From DATIRA01 sp964553405 (GTDB lineage: Bacteria; Pseudomonadota; Gammaproteobacteria; Steroidobacterales; Steroidobacteraceae): DNA of 11,706 nucleotides. The notes under the pieces were generated by a model. The model was not told where the DNA came from and searched no databases. It saw only the letters and a program-made list of their open reading frames with translations. Shown here one piece after another: positions 8,296-11,706 of this stretch (position 1 is the first letter of the stretch; the number at the start of each line of letters is the position of its first letter). The translations under genes and the position numbers were made by a program. The stretch spans positions 1 to 11,706 of the forward strand of contig CAZKLS010000088.1 in assembly GCA_964553405.1 (NCBI GenBank). Direction: 5' to 3'.

Positions 8296-9062
8296 TGCAA
8301 CTGCTGCGCGAGCTACTGCACGGCTTCCTCGAGTTCCTCCAGCGCCTCGGGGAGCTGACCCGCTTTCTCGGCCGGCTGCTCTGGCTGACGCCCCGCGGCC
8401 TGCTCAGGCCGCGGCTGGTCGTCGAGCAGGTGTACAACACCGGCGCGTTGTCGCTGGTGATCATCATGACCTGCGGACTGTTCGTCGGAATGGTGCTCGG
8501 CCTGCAGGGCTACGAGCTGCTCGAGCGCTTCGGCTCGGAGGAGTCGCTCGGGATGGGCGCGGCACTCGCGCTGTTCAAGGAGCTCGGCCCGGTGGTCACG
8601 GCGCTGCTGTTCGCAGGGCGGGCCGGTACCGCACTCGCCTCGGAACTCGGCCTGATGCGCGCGACCGACCAGCTGGCCGCGATGGAGATCATGGCCGTGG
8701 ACCCGATGCAGCGGGTCGTGCTGCCGAGGTTCCTCGGCGGCGTCATCGCAATGCCGTTGCTGACCGCGATCTTCATCGCGATCGGCATCTACGGTGTCCA
8801 GCTGGTCGGCGTGCAGCTGCTCGGCGTGGACCAGGGGCAGTTCTGGTCGCAGATGAAGGACGCCGTTGAACTCGAGGACGTCCGGGAAGGTCTGGTAAAG
8901 GGCGCGGTATTCGGCGCGGCCTGCAGCCTGATCGCGGTGTTCGAAGGTTACAATTCCAAGCCCACGGCCGAGGGCGTGGGTCGAGCGACGACCCGCACGG
9001 TCGTGATTTCGTCGGTCGTCACCCTCGTGCTCGACTACGTTCTGACAGCACTGTTCTTCTGA
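8295..9062 (+). CDS. mlaE: MlaE, permease of the phospholipid ABC transporter
   Basis: The product has 255 residues (E. coli MlaE 260). It begins with an amphipathic helix, followed by about five hydrophobic segments, roughly at 48-72, 90-115, 143-180, 200-215 and 235-255. The MlaE signature is present in full: ELGPVVTALLFAGRAG (96-111) followed by ELGLMRATDQLAAMEIMAVDP. FEGYNSKPTAEGVG near the C-terminus is also family-typical. MlaE forms the inner-membrane dimer that holds phospholipid between MlaD and MlaF. The ATG shares its A with the mlaF stop, and GAGG lies 5 nt upstream. mlaD follows after 12 nt. Confidence 0.96.
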   Translation: MQLLRELLHGFLEFLQRLGELTRFLGRLLWLTPRGLLRPRLVVEQVYNTGALSLVIIMTCGLFVGMVLGLQGYELLERFGSEESLGMGAALALFKELGPVVTALLFAGRAGTALASELGLMRATDQLAAMEIMAVDPMQRVVLPRFLGGVIAMPLLTAIFIAIGIYGVQLVGVQLLGVDQGQFWSQMKDAVELEDVREGLVKGAVFGAACSLIAVFEGYNSKPTAEGVGRATTRTVVISSVVTLVLDYVLTALFF

Positions 9063-9074
9063 GGTCGCCCGTTC

Positions 9075-9569
9075 ATGCGTCCATCCCGTGCCATCGACAT
9101 ATCCACCGGCCTGTTCGTGCTGCTCGGCTTCGCCGCGCTTGCGTTCCTGGTGACGCAGATCACGAGCCGGGAATTCTCGCTGGGCGTACAGTCCTACCGC
9201 CTGGTCGCGAAGTACGAGAACGTCGGCGGCCTGAAGGTGGGCGCGCCGATCTCGATGGCGGGCGTCACGATCGGACGGGTCGAGGACATCGGTTACGACA
9301 TGAACCTGCTGAAGGCCGTGGTCCGGCTGCGCATCGACAGCCGCTACGACGAGATCCCCGACGACAGCGACGCCGGGATCTTCACGGCCGGACTGCTCGG
9401 TGGCCAGTACGTGGGCATTTCCCCGGGCGGATCGGACGTGTTCCTGAAGGACGGCGACGAGGTGCTGTTCGTGCAGGACGCGATCGTGCTCGAGAACCTG
9501 ATCAGCAAGTATCTGTTCAGCCAGGCGTCGCGCGAATCGGACTCGAGCGCGGCCGCGGGCGAGGAGTGA
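9075..9569 (+). CDS. mlaD: MlaD, MCE-domain lipid-binding subunit
   Basis: The product has 164 residues (E. coli MlaD 183). A single N-terminal membrane anchor spans about residues 11-29. A single MCE domain follows (about 40-118), with YENVGGLKVGAPISMAGVTIG and the conserved AGLLGGQYVGISPG. The helix IVLENLISKYLF after the domain matches the pore-lining helix. The tail (RESDSSAAAGEE) is short and acidic. MlaD forms a periplasmic hexamer on MlaFE and is the docking site for MlaC. The start is ATG 9075, with GAGGT about 9 nt upstream. Neighbour mlaC begins 9 nt after the stop. Confidence 0.96.
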   Translation: MRPSRAIDISTGLFVLLGFAALAFLVTQITSREFSLGVQSYRLVAKYENVGGLKVGAPISMAGVTIGRVEDIGYDMNLLKAVVRLRIDSRYDEIPDDSDAGIFTAGLLGGQYVGISPGGSDVFLKDGDEVLFVQDAIVLENLISKYLFSQASRESDSSAAAGEE

Positions 9570-9578
9570 CCGGACCCC

Positions 9579-10235
9579 ATGAGAAGACTGTTCGCTGCGA
9601 TCGTGTTGTGCCTCTCGACGCTGCTGTCGCCCGCGGCGGGTGCCGCGGCCGTGCCGGGGCCGGATCCCCAGGCGCTGATGGAACGCATCTCGCACGACCT
9701 GCTGCGGGCGCTGGACGCGGACCGCGAAGCGCTGCGCGAGAATCCTGCCGGTCTGCGGGCGCTGGTGGACCAATACCTGCTGCCACATTTCGACACCGAC
9801 TATGCCGGCCGGCTGGTCCTCGGCAAGCACTGGCGCGACGCGACGCCTCTGCAGCGCAAGCGCTTCGTCGACGCTTTCTACCAGTCGCTGCTGGCGTCCT
9901 ATGGCGACGCGATCCTCGAGTTCACGGAGGACCGACTGACGATCCTGCCGTTCCGTGGGGATCCGGCCGCGGCCAGCGCGACGGTGCGCACCGAGGTCAA
10001 GCGCAGCGACGGCACGCCGGTGCCGGTGAACTACAGCATGCGTGCGACGCCCGAGGGCTGGAAAGCCTGGGACGTGACGATCGAGGGCATCTCCTACGTG
10101 CGGAATTTCCGCACCGACTTCGGCGCCGAGATCGACCAGAAGGGCCTGGATGCGGTGATCGAGCGCCTCGAGGCCCAGAATGCCGCCCGCGCCGGCTCGT
10201 CCTCGGCGCAGGCTTCGGGCAGGAGCGGAGCCTGA
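9579..10235 (+). CDS. mlaC: MlaC, periplasmic phospholipid shuttle
   Basis: The product has 218 residues (E. coli MlaC 211). The N-terminus has a Sec signal peptide: positive MRR, hydrophobic core to about residue 19, and an AGA-type cleavage near 20-23. The mature part is a Tol-Tol-Ttg2-type phospholipid-binding domain with VDQYLLPHFD (63-72), RFVDAFYQSLLASYGD (95-110), a VNYSM strand and the terminal WKAWDVTIEGISYVRNFRTDF. MlaC carries phospholipids between MlaA at the outer membrane and MlaFEDB at the inner membrane. The final part, AARAGSSSAQASGRSGA, is low-complexity and probably disordered. The stop is 2 nt before mlaB. Confidence 0.95.
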   Translation: MRRLFAAIVLCLSTLLSPAAGAAAVPGPDPQALMERISHDLLRALDADREALRENPAGLRALVDQYLLPHFDTDYAGRLVLGKHWRDATPLQRKRFVDAFYQSLLASYGDAILEFTEDRLTILPFRGDPAAASATVRTEVKRSDGTPVPVNYSMRATPEGWKAWDVTIEGISYVRNFRTDFGAEIDQKGLDAVIERLEAQNAARAGSSSAQASGRSGA

Positions 10236-10237
10236 GC

Positions 10238-10573
10238 GTGCATCGCTTCGCGCTGAAGCGGGACGGGGATGGCGCGCTGCGGGCCAGCGGTGAGCTGACG
10301 TTCGAAACCGCGGCCGAGGCGCTCGCGGCCGGCGAGCGGCTGCTCGCCTCGGACGGCGACGCGCGCATCGACCTGTCCGGCGTGCGCGAGGGTGACAGCG
10401 CCGGGCTCGCGGTGCTGGTCGAGTGGCTCGCCGGGCAGCTGGCCCGCGGCGGCAGGCTCGCCTACACGGGCATGCCGGCGCAGATGCAGTCGATCGCGCG
10501 GATCTGCGGGCTCGAGGAACTGCTGCTGACCGATTCCGGCCCGGCAGCCCCGGACGAGGTTCCGCAGCGCTAG
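10238..10573 (+). CDS. mlaB: MlaB, STAS-domain subunit of the phospholipid transporter
   Basis: The product is 111 residues from GTG 10238. It is a single STAS domain: GELTFETAAEAL near the start, the strand ARIDLSGV, and the conserved loop VREGDSAGLAVLVEWL with S54 at the position of the functional Ser/Thr of STAS proteins. MlaB binds MlaF in the cytoplasm and supports assembly and activity of the transporter. The GTG was chosen because it lies 2 nt after the mlaC stop, has GGAG 7 nt upstream and gives the family length; sequence further upstream in this frame is a shadow of mlaC. Its TAG stop overlaps the TAG of the convergent mlaA as CTAG. E. coli MlaB is slightly shorter (97). Confidence 0.9.
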   Translation: MHRFALKRDGDGALRASGELTFETAAEALAAGERLLASDGDARIDLSGVREGDSAGLAVLVEWLAGQLARGGRLAYTGMPAQMQSIARICGLEELLLTDSGPAAPDEVPQR

Positions 10574-10584
10574 GGCTCCTCGTC
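10553..10584. terminator. Inverted repeat across the mlaB/mlaA stop codons
   Basis: GACGAGG (10553-10559) and CCTCGTC (10578-10584) are perfect 7-bp inverted arms with an 18-nt loop that contains the shared CTAG. There is no U-tract, and both arms encode Asp-Glu in their own gene, so the symmetry may come from similar acidic tails. It could act as a weak bidirectional terminator, since there is no other space between these genes. Confidence 0.25.
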
Positions 10585-11319
10585 GAGCGCCGGGTCGCCG
10601 AAGTCCTCGAGCGGCTCCTCGGGCGGATTGCCGTCGAAGACCTTGAACTGCCGCCGCTGCAGGTAGGCATTGCGGATGAAAGCGTACTGGTCGAAGACGC
10701 CTTCGAGCGTCGCGTCGAGCGGCAGCAGCTGCGCGCGCTTGTCCAGCGTATCGAGCGCGAGCGACAGCCAGCGCTCGTTGCCCGCGTCGTACCAGTAGAA
10801 GGGCTGCAGGAAGCTGTCGGCGACCCGGGTCGGCGTATCGCGCAGCGTGGCCGGCCCGAGCAGCGGCAAGACCAGGTAGGGGCCGGGAGGCACGCCCCAC
10901 CAGCCGAGCGTCTGGCCGAGGTCCTCCTCGTGCACCGGCAGCCCGTTCTGGGTCGCGACGTCGATCAGCCCGCCGAGTCCCCAGATCGTGTTCAGCACCA
11001 GCCGCAGCGTGTCCTGGCCCGCCTCGACGAACTTGCCCTGCAGCGCCTGGTTCACGATCGTGGTCGGATAGAAGAGGTTGGTGAAGAAGTTGCCGACGCC
11101 GGTCCGGAACCAGGCCGGCGTGTAGTCGGCGTAGATGCGGGCCGCCGGCTTCAGCACGGCCCGGTCGACGCCGTCGTTGAAGGCGTGCACGCCGCGGTTC
11201 AACGGCTCGAGCGGGTCGCCGGGGGTGCGCTCGGCGGTCGTTGCGCAGCCCGCCATGCCGGCCCCGATCAGCGCGGTCAGCACGACGCGTGGCAGCAGGC
11301 GGACGGCGAACGCGGACAT
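10570..11319 (-). CDS. mlaA: MlaA (VacJ), outer-membrane lipoprotein of the Mla pathway
   Basis: The product has 249 residues (E. coli MlaA 251). The lipoprotein signal peptide ends in the lipobox GMAGC, with lipidated Cys25. The mature protein starts with DPLEPLNRGVHAFNDGVDR and includes NLFYPTTIVNQALQG, LGGLIDVATQNGLP, EDLGQTLGWWGVPPGPYLVLPLLGP and RDTPTRVADSF, all strong MlaA family segments. MlaA forms a doughnut in the outer membrane that removes misplaced phospholipids from the outer leaflet and hands them to MlaC. The C-terminal tail is acidic (DFGDPALDEEP). In E. coli mlaA is unlinked to mlaFEDCB; here it converges on mlaB with overlapping stop codons. GGAG lies 9 nt before the ATG. 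Confidence 0.96.
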   Translation of the reverse strand: MSAFAVRLLPRVVLTALIGAGMAGCATTAERTPGDPLEPLNRGVHAFNDGVDRAVLKPAARIYADYTPAWFRTGVGNFFTNLFYPTTIVNQALQGKFVEAGQDTLRLVLNTIWGLGGLIDVATQNGLPVHEEDLGQTLGWWGVPPGPYLVLPLLGPATLRDTPTRVADSFLQPFYWYDAGNERWLSLALDTLDKRAQLLPLDATLEGVFDQYAFIRNAYLQRRQFKVFDGNPPEEPLEDFGDPALDEEP

Positions 11320-11361
11320 GGGCGGGGACTCCGGGAGCGGGGCAAAGGGGCGCGGGGCGCG

Positions 11362-11367
11362 ATTCTA
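11362..11367 (-). promoter_or_regulatory. Possible -10 box for mlaA
   Basis: In the 58-nt gap between the protease stop and the mlaA ATG, the minus strand reads GTGTAGAATCGC. TAGAAT (11367-11362) matches the -10 consensus at five of six bases and would start an mRNA near 11355. No good -35 is seen at 17 bp, so mlaA may instead be read through from the upstream gene. Confidence 0.35.
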
Positions 11368-11377
11368 CACGCCGCGC

Positions 11378-11706
11378 TCAGCCGTTCGGCGAGCCTCCGC
11401 CCGCGGATTCCGGCCCGCCGCGACGAGCACGGTTCGACGGCAGCGCTTCGCGCAGCTCCTTGAGCCGCGCCAGGTAGCGGGCCCGCTGCACTTCCGAGAT
11501 GCCCGGCACCGACAGCGCGAGCTCGAGCTGGTTGATCGCGAGCGGCAGGTCGCCGCCGATGATGTGGTACTCGGCCATGTAGGAGTAGGCGTCGGCGACG
11601 TCGCCGGCGGCATTGGCCGCGATCGCGGTGATCCGGATCTGCTCCTGGGTGGGCGGCACGTTGTTGAACAGGTCGAGCAGCACCTCGTGAGCCTTCTTCG
11701 GCCGGC
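11378..11706 (-). CDS. BepA-like M48 family periplasmic protease, C-terminal part (5' end outside window)
   Basis: The minus-strand frame is open from the right edge to the TGA at 11380-11378, giving the last 108 or so residues, starting in RPKKAHEVLLDLFNN. The segment VPPTQEQIRITAIAANAAGD, then DAYSYMAEYHIIGGD, LAINQLELAL and VQRARYLARLKELREAL, is the TPR-containing tail of BepA/YfgC-type proteins. These are M48 zinc metalloproteases of the periplasm that help assembly or removal of outer-membrane beta-barrels such as LptD. The HExxH domain would be in the missing part. The C-terminus (RRGGPESAGGGSPNG) is disordered. It is co-directional with mlaA and 58 nt upstream of it, making a small envelope gene group. 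Confidence 0.82.
   Translation of the reverse strand, partial: RPKKAHEVLLDLFNNVPPTQEQIRITAIAANAAGDVADAYSYMAEYHIIGGDLPLAINQLELALSVPGISEVQRARYLARLKELREALPSNRARRGGPESAGGGSPNG

Noticed and set aside
9566..10237. Apparent N-terminal extension of MlaB starting inside mlaD/mlaC
   Set aside because: The extension is the out-of-frame reading of mlaC. The GTG at 10238, 2 nt after the mlaC stop, gives a STAS domain of normal size.
8313..10670. 785-codon open frame on the minus strand opposite mlaE, mlaD, mlaC and mlaB
   Set aside because: It covers four well-supported genes in antisense, is compositionally odd (Arg/Gln/His-rich) and shows no domain. It is explained by base composition.

Overview
This is an ordinary-looking stretch of chromosome from a GC-rich proteobacterium. 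I infer Gammaproteobacteria, with a SUF layout like that of Xanthomonadales/Chromatiales relatives. The reasons are a Rrf2-type SUF regulator at the head of sufBCDS-sufU-sufT, a complete mlaFEDCB phospholipid-transport operon, a separate mlaA, and the C-terminal end of a BepA-like M48 protease. Genes are packed very tightly. I see no rRNA, tRNA, CRISPR, insertion sequence or prophage signal. The longest gene-free stretch is the 213-bp divergent region at 7228-7440.

Layout. 1-122 (+): the last 39 codons of a short-chain dehydrogenase. 125-7227 (-): one leftward operon, in transcription order sufR-like regulator, sufB, sufC, sufD, sufS, sufU, sufT, a small Rieske ferredoxin and a SixA-like phosphohistidine phosphatase. 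Five of its eight junctions are stop/start overlaps (ATGA, GTGA or TGATG) and the other three gaps are 13-23 nt. The product set describes a self-regulated iron-sulfur cluster factory: SufS/SufU mobilise sulfur, the SufBCD ATPase scaffold assembles the cluster, SufT assists maturation and the Rrf2 protein senses cluster status. The Rieske protein and SixA-like phosphatase at the 3' end are translationally coupled but have no obvious assigned role there.

7228-7440: a divergent regulatory region. The leftward suf promoter (TTGCAC, 17 bp, TAAAAT) has its -10 box inside an imperfect 23-bp dyad, a likely autoregulatory operator. Toward mlaF there are a GC hairpin/palindrome, a possible extended -10, an 8-bp direct repeat with 11-bp period, and a 12-codon open frame with a good ribosome-binding site.

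7441-10573 (+): mlaF-mlaE-mlaD-mlaC-mlaB, encoding the inner-membrane ABC complex and periplasmic shuttle for phospholipid transport that maintains outer-membrane lipid asymmetry. 10570-11319 (-): mlaA, the outer-membrane lipoprotein of the same pathway, convergent with mlaB. The two TAG stop codons share the tetranucleotide CTAG. 11378-11706 (-): the 3' part of a BepA-like periplasmic protease gene running in from the right edge.

I did not find a convincing undescribed system. The most interesting points are the coupled Rieske-SixA tail of the SUF operon, the dyad-embedded suf promoter, the unusual mlaF leader, and the two stop-codon-overlapping or nearly overlapping convergent junctions, both with inverted repeats.
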